Assembly (NCBI RefSeq): GCF_020524325.1
Contig: NZ_JAIVKY010000007.1
Location: 682,001 to 746,000, forward strand
Direction of reading: 5' to 3'
From: Sutcliffiella horikoshii
Lineage (GTDB): Bacteria; Bacillota; Bacilli; Bacillales; Bacillaceae_I
DNA length: 64,000 nt
Position numbers and translations under genes: made by a program
Part shown: positions 1 through 7,923 of the stretch, one piece after another
Position numbering within the stretch: the first letter of the stretch is position 1
Layout: the number at the start of each line of letters is the position of its first letter
Notes under the pieces: generated by a model
What the model saw: only the letters and a program-made list of their open reading frames with translations
Database searches by the model: none
What the model was told of the DNA's origin: nothing

Positions 1-183
1 TGCAACGCCTGTAGCCAAAGCCGTGACCGCAGCAGAGTGTGAGCTTGGCATGCCACCTGTACTTGTGATCAAGGACCAATCAATCCTTCTTGAGGCAATA
101 TATTGAATAGGGACCTTTACAAATTGTGCAAATCCGATTGCTGCAAGTGCAGCCCATAGAGGGAAATTAGAAAATAACTCCAT
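1..183 (-). CDS. yuiD: YuiD-like divergent PAP2-family membrane protein (5' part, cut by window edge)
   Basis: The first 61 codons read MELFSNFPLWAALAAIGF and continue into a membrane-associated acid-phosphatase-like sequence with the motif GGMPSSHSA. This motif is typical of the divergent PAP2 (DUF212, YuiD) family of small integral membrane proteins. The start at 183 is preceded by AAAGGGCGAT at good spacing. The rest of the gene lies before base 1. In B. subtilis yuiD also neighbours the leucyl aminopeptidase gene yuiE, which here is divergently transcribed. The substrate is unknown in the family. Confidence 0.85.
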   Translation of the reverse strand, partial: MELFSNFPLWAALAAIGFAQFVKVPIQYIASRRIDWSLITSTGGMPSSHSAAVTALATGVA

Positions 184-378
184 TTGATAGTATCGCCCTT
201 TCTCTGCAGATGTTTCTATTACTATACCCTTTCTTTTAAGATGTAGCACAGTAAGTAGAGTATTATGTATAGGTAATATTCTTATTATTATGAATCATTA
301 TAATGGATTTGTTAAGATGAATGTAGGAGAAATGATGAAAGGAGTAGGAAAGTTGTCATTTTGTATATGATTAGAAAC

Positions 379-407
379 TCGAAATATTTCCATAAGTTCG
401 ATATAAT
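379..407 (+). promoter_or_regulatory. Possible sigma-A promoter of pepA
   Basis: A perfect -10 box TATAAT lies at 402-407, about 30 bases before the start codon. The hexamer 17 bases upstream (TCGAAA, 379-384) is a poor -35, so the call rests mainly on the -10 box. Confidence 0.35.
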
Positions 408-437
408 AAACGTACAATAAAATGGAGGTGTTCAAAT

Positions 438-1946
438 ATGTTTATCGTACATAATGAAGCAGATTTTTCAAATCAACAGGAGGCGTTGGTAGTAGGCCTT
501 TCTGAGAAACATAGCAAATTAGATGGATTGTTGGGAGAACTAGATTCCCAGTTGGAAGGACATCTTACCCAACTATTAAAAGATGGGGACATATCTGCAA
601 AAAAAGGAAAGTTAGCAAGAATACATACATTGGGCAAAACTTCATACAAAAGAATCTTTGTAGTGGGGACAGGTCGTGAAGAGAAACTAACTTTCGTTGA
701 ATTACGCAAAGTGTTTGGGAAAGTGGGTAAAACCCTTCAAGAATCTAAACTTAAGAGTGTTGTAGTTGCGCTGGATACTTTTGTAACGGAAAATGTGGAT
801 GTGCTGGATGTTGCTCATGCTTTGGGTGAGTCCATTCCGTTAGCAACATATAAGTACGATGGATACAAGCAAAAATCCAATGAACCGGAAGTGAAGCTGG
901 ATGAGGTTCTACTACTGACAGATCATGATAAAGAAGAAGTGGGAGCAAGTGCACATGTAGGATATGTCTTTGCTAAAGGAACAAATACAGCTCGAACTCT
1001 TGTAAACCTTCCAGGAAATATGCTGACTGCCACAGATCTTGCAAACCATGCTGCCCAACTAGCAGAGAAGTATGGCTTTGAACTTGAAATTCTTGAAAAA
1101 GAAGAGATGGAGAAGCTTGGAATGGGTGCTTTGTTAGCAGTTAACAAAGGGTCTGTGGAACCGCCTAAGATGATCGTGTTGAAATATCAAGGAAAAGAAG
1201 ACTGGACAGATGTAATCGGTTTAGTTGGGAAAGGAATCACTTTTGATACTGGAGGGTACTCCATCAAACCAAAAGATGGCATTGTCGGCATGAAAACAGA
1301 TATGGGTGGAGCGGCAACTGTGCTTGGAGCCATGGAAGCGATTGGTGAGCTGAAGCCGGAGCAAAATGTACTGGCAGTTATTGCTTCTACAGACAATATG
1401 ATTAGCGGAGAAGCCTTCAAGCCGGATGATGTAATCACATCCATGAGCGGTAAAACAATCGAGATCTTAAACACCGATGCAGAAGGGCGTCTTGTATTAG
1501 CAGATGCAGTAACCTATGCAAAACAGCATGGAGCTAACTACCTGGTTGACGTAGCAACCCTAACTGGCGGAGTCATCATCGCGTTAGGTAACCACACGAC
1601 AGGTGCGATGACAAATGACGAAGCATGGTTTGAACAAGTGCTTGAAGCATCCCATGAAGCGGGAGAAGAGATGTGGAGACTTCCAATTTTTGATCACGCA
1701 AAAGAAAGAGTTCGCAACAGCAAAGTAGCCGATTTGAACAACTCACCGGGTCGTGACGGCCACGCTATTTTTGCAGGAGCGTTCATCGGAGAATTTGCAG
1801 AGGGTACACCATGGGTTCACTTGGATATTGCAGGCACAGCCACTTCCAAGTCTGCTCATGACCTTGGACCAAGCGGTGGAACAGGCGCGATGGTTCGAAC
1901 GCTCGTAACGTTAGTAGAACGTTTTGGATTGACAGAAGAAAATTAA
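438..1946 (+). CDS. pepA: Leucyl aminopeptidase, M17 family (PepA/YuiE)
   Basis: Cytosolic two-metal exopeptidase that removes N-terminal residues from peptides during peptide recycling. The 502 residues match the usual length of family M17. The C-terminal catalytic domain carries the metal-ligand lysine region KGITFDTGG (about 265-273) and the signature NTDAEGRL (345-352), whose Asp and Glu bind the metals. The N-terminal third is the variable M17 domain. The start is supported by GGAGGTG nine bases upstream. A hairpin terminator follows directly. The divergent yuiD neighbour and the downstream yuiF reproduce the B. subtilis order. Confidence 0.95.
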   Translation: MFIVHNEADFSNQQEALVVGLSEKHSKLDGLLGELDSQLEGHLTQLLKDGDISAKKGKLARIHTLGKTSYKRIFVVGTGREEKLTFVELRKVFGKVGKTLQESKLKSVVVALDTFVTENVDVLDVAHALGESIPLATYKYDGYKQKSNEPEVKLDEVLLLTDHDKEEVGASAHVGYVFAKGTNTARTLVNLPGNMLTATDLANHAAQLAEKYGFELEILEKEEMEKLGMGALLAVNKGSVEPPKMIVLKYQGKEDWTDVIGLVGKGITFDTGGYSIKPKDGIVGMKTDMGGAATVLGAMEAIGELKPEQNVLAVIASTDNMISGEAFKPDDVITSMSGKTIEILNTDAEGRLVLADAVTYAKQHGANYLVDVATLTGGVIIALGNHTTGAMTNDEAWFEQVLEASHEAGEEMWRLPIFDHAKERVRNSKVADLNNSPGRDGHAIFAGAFIGEFAEGTPWVHLDIAGTATSKSAHDLGPSGGTGAMVRTLVTLVERFGLTEEN

Positions 1947-1967
1947 TCGTTCATACAGAATTTATTT

Positions 1968-2001
1968 GATGCGCATCCTACAATGGGATGCGTATTTTTT
2001 C
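1968..2001 (+). terminator. Rho-independent terminator of pepA
   Basis: Inverted repeat ATGCGCATCC / GGATGCGTAT with a short loop, followed by a run of T residues, just after the pepA stop codon. Confidence 0.85.
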
Positions 2002-2065
2002 TATAGAAAATTATAAAAATAATTGAATTGTGGATAGTTTTAAGAGATATTTTTGACGTCGGGAT

Positions 2066-2429
2066 GAAGACCTTGATGACGAGAAATCAGGAGAAGAGAG
2101 GTCCTCATCAGTGTTATGAAGACATCAGTGAAGGGAAATCAGGAGAAGAGAGGTCCTCATCAGTGTTATGAAGACATCAGTGAAGGGAAATCAGGAGAAG
2201 AGAGATCCTCATCGGTGTTATGAAGACATCAGTGAAGGGAAATCAGGAGAAGAGAGGTCCTCATCGGTGTTATGAAGACATCAGTGAAGGGAAATCAGGA
2301 GGAGAGAGGTCCTCATCGGTGTTATGAAGACATCAGTGAAGGGAAATCAGGAGGAGAGAGGTTCTCATCGGTGTTATGAAGACACAAGTAACAAGCAATC
2401 AGTAGAAGAGACGTCTTCATCGCCACTAT
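2066..2429. repeat. 52-bp tandem repeat array, seven units
   Basis: Units begin with GAAGAC at 2066, 2118, 2170, 2222, 2274, 2326 and 2378, an exact 52-bp period. The middle five are nearly identical; the first and last are diverged. Each unit carries ATGAAGAC and, about 30 bases later, GTCCTCAT or GTCTTCAT, so each RNA unit could fold into a hairpin, with G-U pairing in most units and perfect pairing in the last (2376-2383 with 2413-2420). No spacers separate the units, so it is not a CRISPR array. It lies between pepA and yuiF, in a stretch with no convincing gene. Confidence 0.9.
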
Positions 2430-2448
2430 GAAGTCCAGTATCAATCCT

Positions 2449-2512
2449 TTGATTTCCGTTCCATGCGCTTCACTTGGCCTGAGGGCGGCCAGGGAGCCTC
2501 CTTGGCTTCTTC
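2449..2512 (+). repeat. Truncated copy of the ~130-bp palindromic repeat
   Basis: Begins with TTGATTTCCGTTCC and follows the left half of the elements at 4051, 42485 and 54791, then loses similarity after about 60 bases. It directly abuts the 52-bp array. Confidence 0.7.
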
Positions 2513-2644
2513 CTAACTTTTCCGTTGACAGTCCTTTCAAATCTATGTTAATTTATTTTTATGCTTTTTCACTCTAATTCTCTAATGATTTAATTAACTA
2601 AAGCGAAAACTACATGATTTACAGAAAGAAAGGAAGTCTTTATT

Positions 2645-3976
2645 ATGAATGCAGTCATCATAGCCGTATTGGTTATGCTTACATTAAGTTTACTTAGAAT
2701 AAATGTTGTACTTGCCCTGGTTTCAGGTGCTTTTATTGGTGGAATGGTTGGAGGTTTAGGCCTGGAAACCACGATTAATACTTTTACAGACGGTCTAGGG
2801 GGAAATGCAGCGGTTGCCCTAAGTTATGCCCTCTTGGGTGCTTTTGCAGTGGCACTTTCTAAAACAGGACTTCCTGATGCTCTTGTTGAAAATGCAATAA
2901 AGCTTGTCGGAACAAAAGAGGACTCAAGAAAAAAGGCGTTATCTAAAGTACTTATACTACTTATCATTTTAGCTGTCTCTATTATGTCTCAAAACGTGGT
3001 TCCCGTTCATATTGCGTTCATTCCAATCTTAATTCCACCATTACTTAAAATCTTGAACGAACTGAACATTGACAGAAGGCTGACAGCGACCATCATCACA
3101 TTCGGTCTAACAGCACCATACATTCTTTTACCGGTTGGGTTTGGCGGTATTTTTCACGGTATCCTAAAAACGAATATGAAAGAAAGTGGATTGGATATCA
3201 GCTTATCATCTATTCCAACAGCTATGTTAATTCCGGTTTCAGGAATGATAGTTGGACTTCTTATAGCAGTTTTCTTTAGCTATAGAAAGCCGAGAACATA
3301 CGTACAGAAGTCTATAGCAGACCAAGAAACAGAGTCCTACACAAAGAAGTCTATTATTATTGCTATTGTGGCGGTAGTAACCTCGCTTGCTACTCAAGTC
3401 TATCTAAGTGATGTGCTTGGCGTAGATGGAATGATTTATGGTTCACTTGTTGGTATTATTATCCTTTATGCAGGGGGAGTAATGAAATCCAATGAGACCG
3501 ATGTTATCCTCACGTCTGGTATGCGTATGATGGCATTCATTGGGTTTGTCATGATTGCGGCTTCCGGATTTGCAAGTGTCTTAAGAGAAACTGGTGATAT
3601 TGAAACATTGGTTGCTTCTTCTGCAGAATGGATTGGTTCTAATCAGCTCATTGCAGCATTCGCTATGTTACTAGTCGGATTACTCATTACAATGGGAATT
3701 GGATCTTCTTTTTCTACCATTCCTATTATTGCCGCGATTTTTGTACCGTTATGTGCGGAGCTTGGGTTTAGTGCGATGGCGACCATTGCTATTGTTGGTA
3801 CGGCGGCTGCTTTAGGAGATGCTGGGTCACCTGCTTCTGACAGTACGCTTGGACCGACTTCTGGTTTGAATGCGGATGGTCAGCATAACCACATTTGGGA
3901 TACATGTGTACCTACTTTTCTACACTACAATATCCCTTTGATTATTTTCGGCTGTATTGCTGCGGTAATCTTATAA
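2645..3976 (+). CDS. yuiF: NhaC/YuiF-type membrane permease
   Basis: A 443-residue polytopic membrane protein, about 11-12 hydrophobic segments, resembling the Na+/H+ antiporter (NhaC/ArsB superfamily) proteins of the YuiF type. Glycine-rich helices and a late segment with GDAGSPASDSTLGPTSGLN (about 395-413) are the family-like conserved part. It follows the aminopeptidase gene as in B. subtilis. The transported substrate is not settled from sequence: B. subtilis YuiF is annotated both as an antiporter and as an amino-acid permease. AAAGGAAG precedes the start. Confidence 0.85.
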   Translation: MNAVIIAVLVMLTLSLLRINVVLALVSGAFIGGMVGGLGLETTINTFTDGLGGNAAVALSYALLGAFAVALSKTGLPDALVENAIKLVGTKEDSRKKALSKVLILLIILAVSIMSQNVVPVHIAFIPILIPPLLKILNELNIDRRLTATIITFGLTAPYILLPVGFGGIFHGILKTNMKESGLDISLSSIPTAMLIPVSGMIVGLLIAVFFSYRKPRTYVQKSIADQETESYTKKSIIIAIVAVVTSLATQVYLSDVLGVDGMIYGSLVGIIILYAGGVMKSNETDVILTSGMRMMAFIGFVMIAASGFASVLRETGDIETLVASSAEWIGSNQLIAAFAMLLVGLLITMGIGSSFSTIPIIAAIFVPLCAELGFSAMATIAIVGTAAALGDAGSPASDSTLGPTSGLNADGQHNHIWDTCVPTFLHYNIPLIIFGCIAAVIL

Positions 3977-3983
3977 AATATAC

Positions 3984-4021
3984 CAAAAATCCAGGCTGCG
4001 TGTATTGCAGCCTGGATTTTT
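3984..4021 (+). terminator. Terminator of yuiF
   Basis: Strong stem AAATCCAGGCTGC / GCAGCCTGGATTT closed by a short loop and followed by Ts, ten bases after the stop codon. Confidence 0.92.
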
Positions 4022-4050
4022 GTCAAAGAATAAAAAAGTATATAGTGCGG

Positions 4051-4176
4051 TTGATTTCCGTTCCAGGCTCTTCGCTTGCCTGCGGGCGGTCCGTGAGCCC
4101 CCTCAGGCTTCGCCTTCCGGGGTCTCACCTGTCCCTTCCTCCCGCGGGTGTCTACGCGCCTTCCACTCCAATCAAC
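4051..4176 (+). repeat. ~130-bp palindromic repeat, arm A
   Basis: GC-rich element from TTGATTTCCGTTCC to CCACTCCAATCAAC. The termini are inverted (GTTGATT / AATCAAC) and the interior has further hairpins. Closely related copies are at 42485 and 54791. It faces arm B at 4257-4385 across an 80-base linker. Apparent reading frames through it are by-products of its composition. Confidence 0.88.
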
Positions 4177-4256
4177 TAGGTTACTTCAATTAACTAAGGT
4201 AATGAAAAATCACCTTTTCAAGTTGTCTGAAAACAGAAAATTTCAACGTGGTTTCT

Positions 4257-4385
4257 AGCTGTGGATTGGAGCAAATAGCGAAGACTCCAGCGGGGGAGTA
4301 ATGGTAGGTTGAGACCCCGCAACAAGTGAGGAGGCTCAAGCGCCGTCCCGCGGAAAGCGAAGCTATTTGCGGAAAGGAACAGCGG
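4257..4385 (-). repeat. ~130-bp palindromic repeat, arm B (opposite orientation)
   Basis: Runs from AGCTGTGGATTGGAGC to GGAAAGGAACAGC and contains GAGACCCCGC and CCGTCCCGCGGAAAGCGAAG. It is homologous to the reverse complement of arm A at 4051-4176. The two together form one of four bipartite units in the window. Confidence 0.88.
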
Positions 4386-4414
4386 AGAATAACTAATCAC
4401 TAAAGTTTTTACTA

Positions 4415-4447
4415 TAAAAAAACCGGGCTGCTTTGCCCGGTTTGTCT
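4415..4447 (-). terminator. Terminator of bioY
   Basis: Read on the minus strand: AAACCGGGC-AAAGCA-GCCCGGTTT followed by a T-run. It sits immediately after the bioY stop codon. Confidence 0.9.
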
Positions 4448-4449
4448 TA

Positions 4450-5046
4450 TTAAGCGACCTTACGTGTGTAAGGTGTATTGGTTGTTTTATTGACAACATA
4501 GAATAATCTAGCAGCAAGCAATGCGCATAGAATTGTAAACACGACGTCTTTTAATGCGAAAAGAGCCATTGTCGTCCAAGCCGCTACATAAGGTGTGCTT
4601 ATTTCTAAAACATAGTTAATAATCACAAACATGTAGTTTGTTCCGATAAAATAAATAAGAATAATGCCAATGAAAGAGGCAAACATAAATGTGCCTAATT
4701 TCGGTTGAGCTTTCTTCTCTACAATCAGTCCAGCTGCAAAAGCGGCAGCCACATAGGATAGTAGAAATCCTCCGGTCGGACCGATAATCGTTGCAAAGCC
4801 TGAACTAAACTGAGCAAATACTGGTGCACCTGCAATACCTACTAGTAGATACACAATCATAGAAAGGGCTCCAAGTCTTGATCCTAATAATATTCCGGCT
4901 AACACACAGAAAAATGGCTGCATGGATAGTGGAACACCACCGACTTGAAGGAATGGCATCCAAGATACAATGTTCGCGCCAATTGCCATTAAAGCAACAA
5001 ACATGGCCGCATAGGTAATATCCAATGTTGACAGTGAACGTTTCAT
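4450..5046 (-). CDS. bioY: Biotin transporter substrate-binding S component BioY
   Basis: Integral membrane biotin-binding subunit of an ECF-type vitamin transporter; it works with a shared EcfA/EcfT energising module encoded elsewhere. About 198 residues with six hydrophobic segments. Family-typical motifs include the GGVPLSMQPFF stretch and GPTGGFLLSY near the middle. I place the start at 5046 (MKRSLSTLDI) because AAAGGGG lies eight bases upstream; a start at 5079 in the same frame lacks a site. The BirA-type operator upstream predicts repression when biotin is plentiful. It corresponds to B. subtilis yuiG (bioYB). Confidence 0.92.
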   Translation of the reverse strand: MKRSLSTLDITYAAMFVALMAIGANIVSWMPFLQVGGVPLSMQPFFCVLAGILLGSRLGALSMIVYLLVGIAGAPVFAQFSSGFATIIGPTGGFLLSYVAAAFAAGLIVEKKAQPKLGTFMFASFIGIILIYFIGTNYMFVIINYVLEISTPYVAAWTTMALFALKDVVFTILCALLAARLFYVVNKTTNTPYTRKVA

Positions 5047-5106
5047 AATGTAAACCCCTTTGTTGTATGTAGTTAACAATAAAATAATAATCTAAAAGTT
5101 TAGTAG

Positions 5107-5137
5107 TTGTCAACACCATTATCTTTTTGGTTAACAA
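5107..5137 (-). promoter_or_regulatory. BirA operator upstream of bioY
   Basis: Palindromic half-sites TTGTCAAC and GTTAACAA separated by 15 bases match the Gram-positive BirA operator pattern (TTGTTAAC-N15-GTTAACAA) with one mismatch. It is 60-90 bases upstream of the bioY start, where it can overlap the promoter. Confidence 0.85.
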
Positions 5138-5207
5138 TTGATGAAGTTGAATATTTTAGCCTGCCTCGCTAAAATATGAACTATAAAGATTAGGAGGAAG
5201 TTCATAT

Positions 5208-5447
5208 ATGAAGATTAGGAAAGCAAATTTGCAAGTTGATACTTTTAGTGTGTATATACATGAGAATAAAAGAGAGGAGCAGACCCTGATCGCAATTCCG
5301 TTTATTAATTGGTCTACGATTATTCCGTATGAGGAGGATAATACGGGTTTGACGAAGAGGCTGGAGGAGGAGTTTCGGTCTGCGCTGAATTCTGAGGATG
5401 CGACGCACTTATCCCTTAAGCTTGTCCAATGGGTCCGTGAGATGTAA
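5208..5447 (+). CDS. Small conserved protein, possibly YueH-like
   Basis: 79-residue soluble protein starting MKIRKANLQVDTFSVYIHENK, with AGGAGGAAG eight bases before the ATG. It has no signal peptide or membrane segment and ends in WVREM. Length and opening resemble the YueH family of small Bacillus proteins, but I am recalling this and not matching it, so the family name is tentative. Function unknown. It is divergent from bioY and followed by a repeat and a terminator. Confidence 0.65.
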   Translation: MKIRKANLQVDTFSVYIHENKREEQTLIAIPFINWSTIIPYEEDNTGLTKRLEEEFRSALNSEDATHLSLKLVQWVREM

Positions 5448-5461
5448 GGGACCAAAGTGGC

Positions 5462-5550
5462 AAGGAAACAGTTGGAGAAGAGTCTTCATGAAGGTTATGA
5501 AGACCTTAGTAGGAAGGAAACAGGTAGAAAGAAGTCTTCTTCACTGTGAC
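5462..5550. repeat. Degenerate copy of the 52-bp repeat family
   Basis: About one and a half units: GAAGAGTCTTCATGAAGG, then ATGAAGACCTTAGTAGGAAG, AACAGGTAGAAAG and AAGTCTTCTTCA. The order of motifs and the paired ATGAAGAC/GTCTTC arms match the array at 2066-2429. Confidence 0.7.
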
Positions 5551-5621
5551 TTTGTATAAGAAGAAATCCAATCGCCACCCTACAAACTAATGTATAAGCT
5601 CAAAGGACAAATATAAAAATG

Positions 5622-5669
5622 GAAAGAGGCATACCTGCTAATAGCGGGTGTGTCTCTTATTTTGTTTTG
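5622..5669 (+). terminator. Rho-independent terminator ahead of the gas-vesicle operon
   Basis: Stem AAGAGGCATACCTGC / GCGGGTGTGTCTCTT with loop TAATA, followed by a T-rich tract. It would end transcripts from the small gene at 5208 and insulate the gvp operon. Confidence 0.8.
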
Positions 5670-5742
5670 CAGAAGTAAAGTTTTCATGCAAGGAATCAAT
5701 TACTAAATCTGTAGGGAATACGACCCTTTTTCCTGATTTTTG

Positions 5743-5772
5743 TTTAAAGAATGTGCTAAGAGTGAATATAAC
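5743..5772 (+). promoter_or_regulatory. Possible promoter of the gvp operon
   Basis: TTTAAA (5743-5748), 18 bases, TATAAC (5767-5772), about 40 bases before the first gvp gene. The match to sigma-A consensus is modest. The same stretch contains GTTTAA, so an alternative sigma cannot be excluded. Confidence 0.35.
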
Positions 5773-5811
5773 CTGAAACAGAATAAAATTCATTTAAAGG
5801 AGTGGATGTAA

Positions 5812-6006
5812 ATGAGTGTGAAAGATAGTGCCATGCAACTTAGTAAAAACAAGTGGGTAACAGGAGCAGTTGTCGGAGGCGTCGCAGCAAGCTCGGCTTT
5901 ACTTTTAAAAAAAGAACGTCGGAACAAGGTGATGAAATTTTTTCGGCGAGATGAAGGGGAGCAACAACCTGAAGGAACTGAAGAAGAAACTGTTAAAGAA
6001 AGCTAG
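5812..6006 (+). CDS. gvpP: Gas-vesicle operon protein GvpP-like
   Basis: 64 residues: a short basic start, one glycine/alanine-rich hydrophobic segment (about 16-32, VTGAVVGGVAASSALLL), then a highly charged tail. The design resembles YtxH-like small proteins and the GvpP position in the P. megaterium gas-vesicle operon (P-Q-B-R-N-F-G-L-S-K-J). AAAGGAGTG precedes the ATG. Its role in vesicle formation is unclear; in P. megaterium gvpP lies outside the set needed for vesicles in E. coli. The name rests mainly on position. Confidence 0.7.
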   Translation: MSVKDSAMQLSKNKWVTGAVVGGVAASSALLLKKERRNKVMKFFRRDEGEQQPEGTEEETVKES

Positions 6007-6370
6007 AAAAGAAGCGACGGAACAATATGTCGACTATAAGAAGGAAAAAACGAAGAATAGTATGCAAGAGAAAATCGGTGAATTATCAGATAATTTAGAT
6101 GATTCAACAGACCAATTTGCAGACAAAGTTCACAGCAAGGCAGAAGACATCCAGGAGAAAGTGCAAGACTCACTATTAAAGGTGAGAGATCGATTGAAGA
6201 AAGTCAAAGAAGCAGGCGAAAACTTTCAAGAGAAAATCGGTAAGGGAAGCCGTTCCAGTGGAATCAAAACCTACTCTGATGTGAAGAGGGCTGATGATTT
6301 AAATGGAATGAATTCCGTGAAACGAAGCGATCAAATCCCAAATGTGAGTGACATTAAAGGAGTGAAGTAA
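5951..6370 (+). CDS. gvpQ: Gas-vesicle operon protein GvpQ-like
   Basis: Up to 139 residues, strongly charged, predicted helical and coiled coil (about 20-95), with no membrane segment. It precedes the main structural gene by one base, as gvpQ does in P. megaterium. The only upstream ATG (5951) lies inside gvpP, giving a 56-base overlap, and has no clear ribosome-binding site, so translation may be coupled or may start at a non-ATG codon. The next in-frame ATG is at 6062, which would remove about 37 residues. Function unproven. Confidence 0.65.
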   Translation: MKGSNNLKELKKKLLKKARKEATEQYVDYKKEKTKNSMQEKIGELSDNLDDSTDQFADKVHSKAEDIQEKVQDSLLKVRDRLKKVKEAGENFQEKIGKGSRSSGIKTYSDVKRADDLNGMNSVKRSDQIPNVSDIKGVK

Positions 6371-6371
6371 A

Positions 6372-6632
6372 ATGGCAGCAATTCAAAAAAGTACGGATGG
6401 ATCAAGTCTTGCAGAGGTCATCGATAGAATTCTAGATAAGGGAGTCGTCATTGACGTTTATGCACGAGTGTCCCTAGTGGGAATCGAACTGATCACGGTG
6501 GAAGCACGAGTCGTTATCGCCAGTGTGGATACATGGTTGCGCTATGCAGAAGCAGTTGGATTATTGAGAGATGATTTAATGGATGGAGAATTTCATTTAT
6601 CCGGACAATCAACAGAACGTCAAAACGCATAA
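6372..6632 (+). CDS. gvpB: Major gas-vesicle structural protein (GvpA/GvpB)
   Basis: 86-residue GvpA-family protein that polymerises into the ribs of the gas-vesicle wall. The hallmark core is present without gaps: [18 protein letters not shown], the [16 protein letters not shown] strand pair, and [12 protein letters not shown]. The C-terminal tail after residue 70 is short and hydrophilic as in the Bacillus GvpB. AAAGGAGTG precedes the ATG. It is the only copy of the principal wall gene here, whereas P. megaterium carries gvpA and gvpB; gvpS and gvpJ downstream are minor paralogues. A hairpin follows directly. Confidence 0.97.
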   Translation: MAAIQKSTDGSSLAEVIDRILDKGVVIDVYARVSLVGIELITVEARVVIASVDTWLRYAEAVGLLRDDLMDGEFHLSGQSTERQNA

Positions 6633-6659
6633 GATTTGATAATTAAATACTAAGGAATC

Positions 6660-6687
6660 AAGGCACATATTACATGTGCCTTTGTTC
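6660..6687 (+). terminator. Intra-operon hairpin (attenuator) after gvpB
   Basis: Perfect stem AAGGCACAT / ATGTGCCTT with a five-base loop, followed by TGTTCC and not by a long T-run. A leaky terminator or 3' stabilising hairpin here would give much more gvpB message than the downstream assembly genes. Confidence 0.65.
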
Positions 6688-6719
6688 CATTTTCCAAAAA
6701 GGCGGGGATGGTAGTGAGT

Positions 6720-6980
6720 ATGAAAAAAGTCTTGAAAGAGGTAACGGATTTTTTTACAGAGTTCGTAAAACCTCCATATAAGATTACAGCAGTTCAGCCT
6801 ACAGATCAGGGCTGGGACGTCGTGGTAGAAGTAATTGAAGAAAAAGAATATATGAAAGCATATGCCAAAGACCAGATGGTTGGTGTGTATCATGCCAAAC
6901 TGAATAAAGAAATGGAAGTGGAATCATATAATCGAAGGAGCTTGAGGTCTAGAAGCTCAATAGATTTGAACAATGAGTAA
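6720..6980 (+). CDS. gvpR: Gas-vesicle protein GvpR (GvpO family)
   Basis: About 86 residues from MKKVLKEVTDFFTEFVKPPYK; the pattern FVKPP-K-T-V-GWDVVVEVIEEKEYM is that of the GvpO/GvpR family. In P. megaterium GvpR is an accessory protein in the gas-vesicle operon. The start could also be ATG 6708 or GTG 6714 in the same frame. I prefer 6720 by family resemblance, although the purine-rich site (AAGGCGGGG, 6699-6707) is then about 12 bases away. Confidence 0.85.
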   Translation: MKKVLKEVTDFFTEFVKPPYKITAVQPTDQGWDVVVEVIEEKEYMKAYAKDQMVGVYHAKLNKEMEVESYNRRSLRSRSSIDLNNE

Positions 6981-7008
6981 GGGCCGTTGGCAATGGAGGT
7001 AGTGGGAC

Positions 7009-7923
7009 ATGAACAAACAGCTGGAGAAGGAGATTGTTACACATGCTAAGGTGGAAGAGATTTCTGCTAGAACGGTAGACTACTTGAAGAATGGATTTCC
7101 TGTTCATTTTACAGGGCCGACTGGTGTAGGGAAAACTTCTATGGCATTGCACGTAGCCAGGAAACTTGAAAGGCCGGTGGTGGTACTGCAAGGGCATGAA
7201 GAAATGACCAATGCAGACCTGCTTGGAGACTTTAATGGATATACCAAAAAGTTATTAGTGGATAATTATGTCCGCTCGGTCATGAAAAAAGAAGAAACAA
7301 TGAAAGAGTCTTTCCAAGAAGGGCTTTTGTTGGAAGCGGTAAAAAACGGATATACACTTATTTACGATGAGTTTACACGGTCCAAACCAGAAACAAACAA
7401 TCTTTTCCTATCGGTTATCGAAGAAGGTGTTCTTCCCTTGTATGGTTCCAAGCATGAAGAGAAATGGGTAAAGGTGCATGAAGATTTCTCCATTATTTTT
7501 ACGAGTAACCCTGTGGAATATGCCGGAGTGCATAAGACTCAGGATGCACTGCTGGACCGGATGATTACGATGGAACTTGGATATATGGAAAAAAATGCAG
7601 AAACTGAAATCTTACAACAAAAAGTAGATATCTCAGAAGAAGATGCCATTCTTATCACAAATTTTGTTTCAGCTCTTAGAGACAAATGCTTGAATAAAGG
7701 CAAGCATGCACCAGGTATCCGTGCAGCCATCATGATTGCTACCATTTCGAAGCAAAAGGAAATGGAACGGAGTACAGCAAATGAGGATTTCAAACAACTT
7801 TGTGTGGATGTGCTGTTGCATTCCGTCCACAAAGGGATGGAGTATGAAAAGCAATCAAGGTCTTTATCTCTTATTACACAAGAATTCAAGAAAGCTTTTG
7901 GAGGGAATACAAATGGAAAATAA
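7009..7923 (+). CDS. gvpN: Gas-vesicle AAA+ ATPase GvpN
   Basis: MoxR-like AAA+ ATPase of 304 residues that promotes growth of gas vesicles to full width. Walker A GPTGVGKT is at 36-43 and Walker B LIYDEF near residue 120, followed by a sensor region IIFTSNPVEYAG typical of GvpN and NorQ/MoxR proteins. AGGTAGTGGGAC lies before the ATG. Its 3' end overlaps gvpF by 11 bases, indicating translational coupling. Confidence 0.96.
   Translation: MNKQLEKEIVTHAKVEEISARTVDYLKNGFPVHFTGPTGVGKTSMALHVARKLERPVVVLQGHEEMTNADLLGDFNGYTKKLLVDNYVRSVMKKEETMKESFQEGLLLEAVKNGYTLIYDEFTRSKPETNNLFLSVIEEGVLPLYGSKHEEKWVKVHEDFSIIFTSNPVEYAGVHKTQDALLDRMITMELGYMEKNAETEILQQKVDISEEDAILITNFVSALRDKCLNKGKHAPGIRAAIMIATISKQKEMERSTANEDFKQLCVDVLLHSVHKGMEYEKQSRSLSLITQEFKKAFGGNTNGK

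Noticed and set aside
2066-2429. CRISPR array
   Set aside because: The 52-bp units are contiguous with no unique spacers, and no cas gene is in the window.
4005-4193. Open frames through the palindromic repeat (similar ones at 42418-42657, 42705-42980, 55005-55223, 57305-57577)
   Set aside because: They lie in GC-rich repeat copies, have the same translated stretches at each copy by descent of the repeat, and lack ribosome-binding sites.
5072-5079. Second BirA half-site (GTTAACAA) near the bioY start
   Set aside because: No matching half-site at the required distance; the full operator is at 5107-5137.
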